From NCBI GenBank assembly GCA_037013495.1, contig JAZDXN010000013.1, positions 2,046,001 to 2,110,000 of the forward strand: a stretch of DNA of 64,000 bases. Reading direction: 5' to 3'. The notes under the pieces were generated by a model. The model ran no database searches. It saw only the letters and a program-made list of their open reading frames with translations, and was not told the DNA's origin. Below, one piece after another: positions 52,985 to 64,000 of this stretch (positions are counted from its first letter, which is position 1; the number at the start of each line of letters is the position of its first letter). The position numbers and the translations under genes are program-made. Origin of the DNA: Hippophae tibetana. Taxonomy: Eukaryota > Streptophyta > Magnoliopsida > Rosales > Elaeagnaceae.

Positions 52985-55847
52985 AGCAATTAGTTACTTG
53001 TTATTGAAGGGGTTTTCCTAATTACAGTTGGTTCCAAAATAACGAAGAGGTCTCATTTCATATGCTACTTTTTTGATGAGAGCTAATTAATCTATGCATA
53101 ATTTAACGATACAAACTGTCGGACACACGCTCCTGCGTATCTTCCTTCAATTGCAAGGTACGTGATCGGTGAACCACCAAACATTAAATACTTACATCCA
53201 CATTGCTTCTATGTACAATATTTTGTCACTTATGTTTTATCTAACACTTTCTAGCGAACAAGATATCTTTGCTCGTCATTGTGGCAAACCTATCTAAACA
53301 AAATAATTTTGTAGTTAGACATATTGATGGAGCATTCTATAACTTGGAACCTGTAGTTTTGATACCTCAATGTACTTCAATTATGGTCAAACTCATGATT
53401 GCATGTCAAAGCGGAGAGGCACTTCGTTGTAGATTCCTAGGTTTAGAAACACCTTATCGTTTTGCACACAACCGTGTTCAATTTCATCAAGTATAGATTC
53501 ATCTTCTTCTGGTCCTTGAAACTCAACACGCCATAAAGGAGATTAAAAGGTTGGAATGCATTAAGCAAGTTTTTTTGGTAACTTGAGCATTTTATATTTG
53601 GATTTTTAGTCAATTTCGCTATGTGAAGTTTGAAGTAATCTTTACAAACGGTACTTTCTTTGTATCATTAGTAAAAGAAATATCTTCGAAACAAGCTTCT
53701 AGAAATTAGTTGCTTCTTATTGAAGGGGTTTTCCTAATTACAGTTGGTTCCAAAATAACAAAGAGGTCTCATTTCATATGCTACTTTTTTGATGAGAGCT
53801 AATTAATCTATACATAATTTAACGATGCAAAGTGTCAGACACACGCTCCTGCGTATCTTCCTTCAATGGCAAGGTACGTGATCGGTTAACCACGAAACAT
53901 TAAATACTTACATCCACGTTGCTTCTATGTATAATATTTTGTCACTTATGTTTTATCTAACACTTTCTAGCGAAGAAGATATATTTGCTCGTCATTGTGG
54001 CAAACCTATCGAAACAAAATCATTTGTAGGTAGACATATTGATGGAGCATTCTATAACTTGGAACCTGTAGTTTTGATACCTCAATGTACTTCAATTATG
54101 GTCAAACTCATGATTGCATGTCAAAGCGGAGAGGCACTTCGTTGTAGATTCCTAGGTTTAGAAACACCTTATCGTTTTGCACACAACCGTGTTCAATTTC
54201 ATCAAGAATAGATTCATCTTCTTCTGGTCCTTGAAACTCAACACGCCATAAAGGAGATTAAAAGGTTGGAAAGCATTAAGCAAGTTTTTTTGGTAACTTG
54301 AGCATTTTATATTTGGATTTTTAGTCAATTTCGCTATGTGAAGTTTGAAGTAATCTTTACAAACGGTACTTTCTTTGTATCATTAGTAAAAGAAATATCT
54401 TCGAAACAAGCTTCTAGAAATTAGTTGCTTGTTATTGAAGGGGTTTTCCTAATTACAGTTGATTCCAATATAACGAAGAGGTCTCATTTCATATGCTACT
54501 TTTTTTATGAGAGCTAATTAATCTATGCATAATTTAACGATGCAAACTGTCGGACACACGCTCCTGCGTATCTTCCTTCAATGGCAAGGTACGTGATCGG
54601 TGAACCACCAAACATTAAATACTTACATCCACATTGCTTCTATGTATAATATTTTGTCACTTATGTTTTATCTTACACTTTCTAGCGAACAAGATATCTT
54701 TGCTCGTCATTGTGGCAAACCTATCTAAACAAAATCATTTTGCAGGTAGACATATTGATGGAGCATTCTATAACCTGGAACCTGTAGTTTTGATACCTCC
54801 ATGTACTTCAATTATGGTCAAACTCATGATTGCATGTCAAAGCGGAGAGGGACTTCGTTGTAGAATCCTAGGTTTAGAAACACCTTATCCTTTTGCAAAC
54901 AACCGTGTTCAATTTCATCAAGAATAGATTCATCTTCTTCTGGTCCTTGAAACTCAACAAGCCATATAGGAGATGAAAAGGTTGGAATGCATTAACCAAA
55001 TTTTTTTTGTAACTTGACCATTTAATATTTGGGTTTTTAGTCAATTTCTCTATGTGAAGTTTGAAGTAATCTTTACAAACGGTACTTTGTTTGTATCATT
55101 AGTAAAAGAAATATCTTCGAAACAAGCTTCTAGCAATTAGTTACTTGTTATTGAAGGGGTTTTCCTAATTACAGTTGGTTCCAAAATAACGAAGAGGTCT
55201 CATTTCATATGCTACTTTTTTGATGAGAGCTAATTAATCTATACATAATTTAACGATACAAACTGTCGGACACATGCTCCTGCGTATCTTCCTTCAATGG
55301 CAAGGTACGTGATCGGTTAACCACGAAACATTAAATACTTACATCCACATTGCTTCTATGTATAATATTTTGTCACTTATGTTTTATCTAACACTTTCTA
55401 GCGAACAAGATATATTTGCTCCTCATTGTGGCAAACCTATCGAAACAAAATCATTTTGTAGGTAGACATATTGATGGAGCATTCTATAACTTGGAACCTG
55501 TAGTTTTGATACCTCAATGTACTTCAAATATGGTCAAACTCATGATTGCATGTCAAAGCGGAGAGGCACTTCGTTGTAGATTCCTAGGTTTAGAAACACC
55601 TTATCCTTTTGCACACAACCGTGTTCAATTTCATCAAGAATAGATTCATCTTCTTCTGGTCCTTGAAACTCAACACGCCATAAAGGAGATGAAAAGATTT
55701 GAATGCATTAAGCAAATTTTTTTGGTAACTTGAGCATTTTCTATTTGGGTTTTTAGTCAATTTCTCTATGTGAAGTTTGAAGTAATCTTTAAAAACGGTA
55801 CTTTCTTTGTATCATTAGTAAAAGAAATATCTTCGAAACAAGCTTCT
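52985..55847 (+). repeat. Block 10: tetramer higher-order repeat, copy 1 (2863 bp)
   Basis: Starts: 52985 G, 53701 C with one T lost (715 bp), 54416 F, 55132 C. Against copy 2 I found about four mismatches by eye: 'caattgcaagg' for 'caatggcaagg', 'tatatttgc' for 'tatattggc', 'ggaaagcatt' for 'ggaatgcatt', and 'cacatgctcc' for 'cacacgctcc'. That is far closer than neighbouring units are to each other. Confidence 0.95.
53927..54211 (+). other. 94-codon ATG-started open frame, likely fortuitous
   Basis: In this unit one T is missing ('atcatttgtagg' for 'atcattttgtagg'). The ATG present at offset 227 of most units, which normally runs into a stop within roughly 28-35 codons, here continues into the long frame that other units open with TTG. 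The predicted product starts MYNILSLMFY and ends VQFHQE. It has no signal I recognise and no known domain. The unit was copied together with its neighbours, so its presence in two places shows duplication and not selection. Confidence 0.6.
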
Positions 55848-58710
55848 AGCAATTAGTTACTTGTTATTGAAGGGGTTTTCCTAATTACAGTTGGTTCCAA
55901 AATAACGAAGAGGTCTCATTTCATATGCTACTTTTTTGATGAGAGCTAATTAATCTATGCATAATTTAACGATACAAACTGTCGGACACACGCTCCTGCG
56001 TATCTTCCTTCAATGGCAAGGTACGTGATCGGTGAACCACCAAACATTAAATACTTACATCCACATTGCTTCTATGTACAATATTTTGTCACTTATGTTT
56101 TATCTAACACTTTCTAGCGAACAAGATATCTTTGCTCGTCATTGTGGCAAACCTATCTAAACAAAATAATTTTGTAGTTAGACATATTGATGGAGCATTC
56201 TATAACTTGGAACCTGTAGTTTTGATACCTCAATGTACTTCAATTATGGTCAAACTCATGATTGCATGTCAAAGCGGAGAGGCACTTCGTTGTAGATTCC
56301 TAGGTTTAGAAACACCTTATCGTTTTGCACACAACCGTGTTCAATTTCATCAAGTATAGATTCATCTTCTTCTGGTCCTTGAAACTCAACACGCCATAAA
56401 GGAGATTAAAAGGTTGGAATGCATTAAGCAAGTTTTTTTGGTAACTTGAGCATTTTATATTTGGATTTTTAGTCAATTTCGCTATGTGAAGTTTGAAGTA
56501 ATCTTTACAAACGGTACTTTCTTTGTATCATTAGTAAAAGAAATATCTTCGAAACAAGCTTCTAGAAATTAGTTGCTTCTTATTGAAGGGGTTTTCCTAA
56601 TTACAGTTGGTTCCAAAATAACAAAGAGGTCTCATTTCATATGCTACTTTTTTGATGAGAGCTAATTAATCTATACATAATTTAACGATGCAAAGTGTCA
56701 GACACACGCTCCTGCGTATCTTCCTTCAATGGCAAGGTACGTGATCGGTTAACCACGAAACATTAAATACTTACATCCACGTTGCTTCTATGTATAATAT
56801 TTTGTCACTTATGTTTTATCTAACACTTTCTAGCGAAGAAGATATATTGGCTCGTCATTGTGGCAAACCTATCGAAACAAAATCATTTGTAGGTAGACAT
56901 ATTGATGGAGCATTCTATAACTTGGAACCTGTAGTTTTGATACCTCAATGTACTTCAATTATGGTCAAACTCATGATTGCATGTCAAAGCGGAGAGGCAC
57001 TTCGTTGTAGATTCCTAGGTTTAGAAACACCTTATCGTTTTGCACACAACCGTGTTCAATTTCATCAAGAATAGATTCATCTTCTTCTGGTCCTTGAAAC
57101 TCAACACGCCATAAAGGAGATTAAAAGGTTGGAATGCATTAAGCAAGTTTTTTTGGTAACTTGAGCATTTTATATTTGGATTTTTAGTCAATTTCGCTAT
57201 GTGAAGTTTGAAGTAATCTTTACAAACGGTACTTTCTTTGTATCATTAGTAAAAGAAATATCTTCGAAACAAGCTTCTAGAAATTAGTTGCTTGTTATTG
57301 AAGGGGTTTTCCTAATTACAGTTGATTCCAATATAACGAAGAGGTCTCATTTCATATGCTACTTTTTTTATGAGAGCTAATTAATCTATGCATAATTTAA
57401 CGATGCAAACTGTCGGACACACGCTCCTGCGTATCTTCCTTCAATGGCAAGGTACGTGATCGGTGAACCACCAAACATTAAATACTTACATCCACATTGC
57501 TTCTATGTATAATATTTTGTCACTTATGTTTTATCTTACACTTTCTAGCGAACAAGATATCTTTGCTCGTCATTGTGGCAAACCTATCTAAACAAAATCA
57601 TTTTGCAGGTAGACATATTGATGGAGCATTCTATAACCTGGAACCTGTAGTTTTGATACCTCCATGTACTTCAATTATGGTCAAACTCATGATTGCATGT
57701 CAAAGCGGAGAGGGACTTCGTTGTAGAATCCTAGGTTTAGAAACACCTTATCCTTTTGCAAACAACCGTGTTCAATTTCATCAAGAATAGATTCATCTTC
57801 TTCTGGTCCTTGAAACTCAACAAGCCATATAGGAGATGAAAAGGTTGGAATGCATTAACCAAATTTTTTTTGTAACTTGACCATTTAATATTTGGGTTTT
57901 TAGTCAATTTCTCTATGTGAAGTTTGAAGTAATCTTTACAAACGGTACTTTGTTTGTATCATTAGTAAAAGAAATATCTTCGAAACAAGCTTCTAGCAAT
58001 TAGTTACTTGTTATTGAAGGGGTTTTCCTAATTACAGTTGGTTCCAAAATAACGAAGAGGTCTCATTTCATATGCTACTTTTTTGATGAGAGCTAATTAA
58101 TCTATACATAATTTAACGATACAAACTGTCGGACACACGCTCCTGCGTATCTTCCTTCAATGGCAAGGTACGTGATCGGTTAACCACGAAACATTAAATA
58201 CTTACATCCACATTGCTTCTATGTATAATATTTTGTCACTTATGTTTTATCTAACACTTTCTAGCGAACAAGATATATTTGCTCCTCATTGTGGCAAACC
58301 TATCGAAACAAAATCATTTTGTAGGTAGACATATTGATGGAGCATTCTATAACTTGGAACCTGTAGTTTTGATACCTCAATGTACTTCAAATATGGTCAA
58401 ACTCATGATTGCATGTCAAAGCGGAGAGGCACTTCGTTGTAGATTCCTAGGTTTAGAAACACCTTATCCTTTTGCACACAACCGTGTTCAATTTCATCAA
58501 GAATAGATTCATCTTCTTCTGGTCCTTGAAACTCAACACGCCATAAAGGAGATGAAAAGATTTGAATGCATTAAGCAAATTTTTTTGGTAACTTGAGCAT
58601 TTTCTATTTGGGTTTTTAGTCAATTTCTCTATGTGAAGTTTGAAGTAATATTTACAAACGGTACTTTCTTTGTTTCATTAGTAAAAGAAATATCTTTGAA
58701 ACAAGCTTCT
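55848..58710 (+). repeat. Block 11: tetramer higher-order repeat, copy 2 (2863 bp)
   Basis: Starts: 55848 G, 56564 C with one T lost (715 bp), 57279 F, 57995 C. It follows copy 1 directly. The copies part near the 3' end of the last unit: copy 1 ends 'atctttaaaaacgg', while copy 2 ends 'atatttacaaacgg' and 'ttgtttcatt', the form seen at the end of the C units of the dimer block that follows. Confidence 0.95.
56790..57074 (+). other. Second copy of the 94-codon ATG-started frame
   Basis: The tetramer-duplicated copy of the frame at 53927. The only residue difference is in the segment EEDIFARHC, which reads EEDILARHC here (one T-to-G change). Nothing suggests expression. Confidence 0.6.
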
Positions 58711-61700
58711 AGAAATTAGTTGCTTGTTATTGAAGGGGTTTTCCTTGTTACAGTTGGTTCCAAAATAACGAAGAGGTCTCATTTCATATGCTACTTTTTT
58801 TATGAGAGCTAATTAATCTATGCATAATTTAACGACTCAAAGTGTTAGACACACGCTCCTGCGTATCTTCCTTCAATGGCAAGGTACGTGATCGGTTAAC
58901 CACGAAACATTAAATACTTACATCCACATTGCTTTTATGTATAATATTTTGTCACTTATGTTTTATCTTACACTTTCTAGCGAACAAGATATATTTGGTC
59001 GTCATTGTGGCAAACCTATATAAACAAAATCATTTTGCAGGTAGACATATTGATGGAGCATTCTATAACTTGGAACCTGTAGTTTTGATACCTCCATGTA
59101 CTTCAATTATGGTCAAACTCATGATTGCATGTCAAAGCGGAGAGGCACTTCGTTGTAGATTCCTAGGTTTAGAAACACCTTATCCTTTTGCACACAACCG
59201 TGTTCAATTTCATCAAGAATAGATTCATCTTCTTCTGGTCCTTGAAACTCAACAAGCCATATAGGAGATGAAAAGGTTGGAATGCATTAAGCAAATTTTT
59301 TTGGTAACTTGACCATTTTATATTTGGGTTTTTAGTCAATTTCTCTATGTGAAGTTTGAAGTAATCTTTACAAACGGTACTTTCTTTGTATCATTAGTAA
59401 AAGAAATATCTTCGAAACAAGCTTCTAGAAATTAGTTGCTTGTTATTGAAGGGGTTTTCCTAATTACAGTTGGTTCCAAAATAACGAAGAGGTCTCATTT
59501 CATATGCTACTTTTTTGATGAGAACTAATTAATCTATACATAATTTAACGATGCAAAGTGTCAGACACACACTCCTGCGTATCTTCCTTCAATGGCAAGG
59601 TACGTGATCGGTTAACCACGAAACATTAAATACTTACATCCACATTGCTTCTATGTATAATATTTTGTCACTTATGTTTTATCTAACACTTTCTAGCGAA
59701 CAAGATATATTTGCTCCTCATTGTGGCAAACCTATCGAAACAAAATCATTTTGTAGGTAGACATATTGATGGAGCATTCTATAACTTGGAACCTGTAGTT
59801 TTGATACCTCAATGTACTTCAAATATGGTCAAACTCATGATTGCATGTCAAAGCGGAGAGGGACTTCGTTGTAGATTCCTAGGTTTAGAAACACCTTATC
59901 CTTTTGCACACAACCGTGTTCAATTTCATCAAGAATAGATTCATCTTCTTCTGGTCCTTGAAACTCAACACGCCATAAAGGAGATGAAAAGATTTGAATG
60001 CATTAAGCAAATTTTTTTGGTAACTTGAGCATTTTCTATTTGGGTTTTTAGTCAATTTCTCTATGTGAAGTTTGAAGTAATATTTACAAACGGTACTTTC
60101 TTTGTTTCATTAGTAAAAGAAATATCTTTGAAACAAGCTTCTAGAAATTAGTTGCTTGTTATTGAAGGGGTTTTCCTTGTTACAGTTGGTTCCAAAATAA
60201 CGAAGAGGTCTCATTTCATATGCTACTTTTTTTATGAGAGCTAATTAATCTATGCATAATTTAACGACTCAAAGTGTTAGACACACGCTCCTGCGTATCT
60301 TCCTTCAATGGCAAGGTACGTGATCGGTTAACCACGAAACATTAAATACTTACATCCACATTGCTTTTATGTATAATATTTTGTCACTTATGTTTTATCT
60401 TACACTTTCTAGCGAACAAGATATATTTGGTCGTCATTGTGGCAAACCTATATAAACAAAATCATTTTGCAGGTAGACATATTGATGGAGCATTCTATAA
60501 CTTGGAACCTGTAGTTTTGATACCTCCATGTACTTCAATTATGGTCAAACTCATGATTGCATGTCAAAGCGGAGAGGCACTTCGTTGTAGATTCCTAGGT
60601 TTAGAAACACCTTATCCTTTTGCACACAACCGTGTTCAATTTCATCAAGAATAGATTCATCTTCTTCTGGTCCTTGAAACTCAACAAGCCATATAGGAGA
60701 TGAAAAGGTTGGAATGCATTAAGCAAATTTTTTTGGTAACTTGACCATTTTATATTTGGGTTTTTAGTCAATTTCTCTATGTGAAGTTTGAAGTAATCTT
60801 TACAAACGGTACTTTCTTTGTATCATTAGTAAAAGAAATATCTTCGAAACAAGCTTCTAGAAATTAGTTGCTTGTTATTGAAGGGGTTTTCCTAATTACA
60901 GTTGGTTCCAAAATAACGAAGAGGTCTCATTTCATATGCTACTTTTTTGATGAGAACTAATTAATCTATACATAATTTAACGATGCAAAGTGTCAGACAC
61001 ACGCTCCTGCGTATCTTCCTTCAATGGCAAGGTACGTGATCGGTTAACCACGAAACATTAAATACTTACATCCACATTGCTTCTATGTATAATATTTTGT
61101 CACTTATGTTTTATCTAATACTTTCTAGCGAACAAGATATATTTGCTCCTCATTGTGGCAAACCTATCGAAACAAAATCATTTTGTAGGTAGACATATTG
61201 ATGGAGCATTCTATAACTTGGAACCTGTAGTTTTGATACCTCAATGTACTTCAAATATGGTCAAACTCATGATTGCATGTCAAAGCGGAGAGGGACTTCG
61301 TTGTAGATTCCTAGGTTTAGAAACACCTTATCCTTTTGCACACAACCGTGTTCAATTTCATCAAGAATAGATTCATCTTCTTCTGGTCCTTGAAACTCAA
61401 CACGCCATAAAGGAGATGAAAAGAGTTGAATGCATTAAGCAAATTTTTTTGGTAACTTGAGCATTTTCTATTTGGGTTTTTAGTCAATTTCTCTATGTGA
61501 AGTTTGAAGTAATATTTACAAACGGTACTTTCTTTGTTTCATTAGTAAAAGAAATATCTTTGAAACAAGCTTCTAGAAATTAGTTGCTTGTTATTGAAGG
61601 GGTTTTCCTTGTTACAGTTGGTTCCAAAATAACGAAGAGGTCTCATTTCATATGCTACTTTTTTTATGAGAGCTAATTAATCTATGCATAATTTAACGAC

Positions 61701-62290
61701 TCAAAGTGTTAGACACACGCTCCTGCGTATCTTCCTTCAATGGCAAGGTACGTGATCGGTTAACCACGAAACATTAAATACTTACATCCACATTGCTTTT
61801 ATGTATAATATTTTGTCACTTATGTTTTATCTTACACTTTCTAGCGAACAAGATATATTTGGTCGTCATTGTGGCAAACCTATATAAACAAAATCATTTT
61901 GGAGGTAGACATATTGATGGAGCATTCTATAACTTGGAACCTGTAGTTTTGATACCTCCATGTACTTCAATTATGGTCAAACTCATGATTGCATGTCAAA
62001 GCGGAGAGGCACTTCGTTGTAGATTCCTAGGTTTAGAAACACCTTATCCTTTTGCACACAACCGTGTTCAATTTCATCAAGAATAGATTCATCTTCTTCT
62101 GGTCCTTGAAACTCAACAAGCCATATAGGAGATGAAAAGGTTGGAATGCATTAAGCAAATTTTTTTGGTAACTTGACCATTTTATATTTGGGTTTTTAGT
62201 CAATTTCTCTATGTGAAGTTTGAAGTTATCTTTACAAACGGTACTTTCTTTGTATCATTAGTAAAAGAAATATCTTCGAAACAAGCTTCT
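58711..62290 (+). repeat. Block 12: H-C dimer higher-order repeat (1432 bp)
   Basis: Starts: 58711 H, 59427 C, 60143 H, 60859 C, 61575 H. The period is exactly 1432 bp. H units share 'ttccttgtta', 'aacgactcaaag', 'gtgttagac' and 'ggtcgtcatt'. C units share 'gagaactaatt', 'gctcctcatt' and 'cttcaaatatgg', and also match the preceding C at 57995. Only a few differences separate copies (for example 'cacactcc' for 'cacgctcc', and 'ttttggagg' for 'ttttgcagg'). This is the shortest-period and one of the youngest amplifications in the window. Confidence 0.93.
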
Positions 62291-64000
62291 AGAAATTAGT
62301 TGCTTGTTATTGAAGGGGTTTTCCTAATTACAGTTGGTTCCAAAATAACGAAGAGGTCTCATTTCATATGCTACTTTTTTGATGAGAACTAATTAATCTA
62401 TACATAATTTAACGATGCAAAGTGTCAGACACACGCTCCTGCGTATCTTCCTTCAATGGCAAGGTACGTGATCGGTTAACCACGAAACATTAAATACTTA
62501 CATCCACGTTGCTTCTATGTATAATATTTTGTCACTTATGTTTTATCTAACACTTTCTAGCGAACAAGATATATTTGCTCGTCATTGTGGCAAACCTATC
62601 GAAACAAAATCATTTTGTAGGTAGACATATTGATGGAGCATTCTATAACTTGGAACTAGTAGTTTTGATACCTCAATGTACTTCAATTATGGTCAAACTC
62701 ATGATTGCATGTCAAAGCGGAGAGGCACTTCGTTGTAGATTCCTAGGTTTAGAAACACCTTATCGTTTTGCACACAACCGTGTTCAATTTCATCAAGAAT
62801 AGATTCATCTTCTTCTGGTCCTTGAAACTCAACACGCCATAAAGGAGATTAAAAGGTTGGAATGCATTAAGCAAGTTTTTTTGGTAACTTGAGCATTTTA
62901 TATTTGGATTTTTAGTCAATTTCGCTATGTGAAGTTTGAAGTAATCTTTACAAACGGTACTTTCTTTGTATCATTAGTAAAAGAAATATCTTCGAAACAA
63001 GCTTCTAGAAGTTAGTTGCTTCTTATTGAAGGGGTTTTCCTAATTACAGTTGGTTCCAAAATAACAAAGAGGTCTCATTTCATATGCTACTTTTTTGATG
63101 AGAGCTAATTAATCTATACATAATTTAACGATGCAAAGTGTCAGACACACGCTCCTGCGTATCTTCCTTCAATGGCAAGGTACGTGATCGGTTAACCACG
63201 AAACATTAAATACTTACATCCACATTGCTTCTATGTATAATATTTTGTCACTTATGTTTTATCTAACACTTTCTAGCGAACAAGATATATTTGCTCGTCA
63301 TTGTGGCAAACCTATCAAAACAAAATCATTTTGTAGGTAGACATATTGATGGAGCATTCTATAACTTGGAACCTGTAGTTTTGATACCTCAATGTACTTC
63401 AATTATGGTCAAACTCATGATTGCATGTCAAAGCGGAGAGGCACTTCGTTGTAGATTCCTAGGTTTAGAAACACCTTATCCTTTTGCACACAACCGTGTT
63501 CAATTTCATCAAGAATAGATTCATCTTCTTCTGGTCCTTGAAACTCAACACGCCATAAAGGAGATTAAAAGGTTGGAATGCATTAAGCAAGTTTTTTTGG
63601 TAACTTGAGCATTTTATATTTGGATTTTTAGTCAATTTCGCTATGTGAAGTTTGAAGTAATCTTTACAAACGGTACTTTCTTTGTATCATTAGTAAAAGA
63701 AATATCTTCGAAACAAGCTTCTAGAAATTAGTTGCTTGTTATTGAAGGGGTTTTCCTAATTACAGTTGATTCCAATATAACGAAGAGGTCTCATTTCATA
63801 TGCTACTTTTTTTATGAGAGCTAATTAATCTATGCATAATTTAACGATGCAAACTGTCGGACACACGCTCCTGCGTATCTTCCTTCAATGGCAAGGTACG
63901 TGATCGGTGAACCACCAAACATTAAATACTTACATCCACATTGCTTCTATGTATAATATTTTGTCACTTATGTTTTATCTTACACTTTCTAGCGAACAAG
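62291..64000 (+). repeat. Block 13: units 88-90, tetramer signature returns; array continues
   Basis: Starts: 62291 C, 63007 C, 63723 partial (278 bp). The unit at 62291 begins like the dimer C units ('gagaactaatt') and continues like the units at 53701 and 56564 ('ccacgttgc', 'atcgttttg', 'gagattaaaagg'). The unit at 63007 has 'ttgcttcttattg' and 'aacaaagagg', like the same two. The partial unit has 'gattccaatataacg', as at 54416 and 57279. The dimer block therefore sits inside a longer tetramer-related array that runs beyond 64000. Confidence 0.88.

Larger units (their letters stand above)
1..64000. repeat. 716-bp satellite DNA array, 89 full units plus one partial
   Basis: The whole window is a direct tandem array. 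Successive units start at 1, 717, 1433, 2149 and so on, and the last, incomplete unit starts at 63723. Every unit can be placed, no spacing departs from 714-720 bp, no unit is inverted, and no foreign sequence lies between units. The first unit is about 33% GC by hand count. The array runs off both ends of the window, so its full size is unknown. Seen: the periodicity, orientation and subfamily structure. Inferred: a eukaryotic heterochromatic satellite. I cannot name the family. Satellites of about 0.7 kb are known in plants (for example RAE730 of Rumex), but I can compare only length, not sequence. Confidence 0.99.

Noticed and set aside
1-64000. CRISPR array or bacterial repeat system
   Set aside because: The unit is 716 bp with no unique spacers and no associated genes; units differ only by scattered substitutions.
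1-64000. Ribosomal DNA intergenic spacer subrepeats or a telomeric array
   Set aside because: No rRNA sequence and no telomere-type short repeat was seen anywhere in the window.
1-64000. Tandem LTR-retrotransposon or other transposon derivative
   Set aside because: No terminal repeats with target duplications, no polypurine tract or primer site, and no reverse transcriptase, integrase or transposase motif in any frame I read.

Overview
The window is one uninterrupted, head-to-tail satellite DNA array. I find 89 complete monomers plus a 278-bp partial one, all in the same orientation. No flanking unique sequence, RNA gene, mobile element or convincing protein-coding gene is present. The repeat unit is 716 bp: 70 of the 89 full units are exactly 716 bp, 13 are 715, two are 714, one is 719 and three are 720. 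These lengths sum exactly to the start of the last partial unit at 63723. I set the unit start at the 'agaaattag' that follows an almost invariant AAGCTT/TCTAGA junction. GC is about 33% (hand count of the first unit).

A long, homogeneous, AT-rich array with CpG-to-TpG/CpA decay points to a eukaryotic heterochromatic block: centromeric, pericentromeric, subtelomeric or sex-chromosomal. The unit length of 4 x 179 bp and the methylation-like decay would suit a plant, but nothing in the window proves the lineage and I do not recognise the repeat family.

Monomers fall into subfamilies, set mainly by a variable segment at unit offsets about 250-335. Type A has ccctttctagtg, cccgtc, cctatataaac and gcaggtag. 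Type B has cactttctagcg, gatatctttgc, aaaacaatctaaac and gcagttag. Type C has atctaacac, tagcgaac, cctatcgaaac and gcaggtag. C* is C plus a 4-bp AATT insertion. Type D has ttttctcac, tagcgacc, tgtgccaaac and gcagttag. E has ttgcttttatg, cctatataaac and usually tagtttgg. F has gatatctttgc, cctatctaaac and cctccatg. G has tacaatatt, cctatctaaac and tgtagttag. H has ttccttgtta, ggtcgtcatt and cctccatg. A' is an A-like unit with an aggatgc 5' half and a 1-nt-shorter atataaaaaaatc.

Layout: 1-12170 is mostly A with scattered B. 12171-28647 has a 9-unit (about 6445-bp) recurrence of a C / C* pair among A units. 28648-36523 is a D-C-B trimer higher-order repeat. 36524-52984 is a 9/10-unit higher-order repeat (6441 and 7157 bp). 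52985-58710 is a nearly perfect tandem duplication of a 2863-bp tetramer. 58711-62290 is a C-H dimer (1432 bp) amplified three times. The tetramer signature returns from 62291 to the window end. Many monomers are chimeras of two subfamilies, so unequal exchange or gene conversion inside units is the main process visible.

Recurrent open frames of 75-97 codons occur in most units, but they begin at TTG rather than ATG and change amino acids freely between units. I read them as by-products of the satellite sequence. Two units (53701 and 56564) carry an ATG-started 94-codon version.
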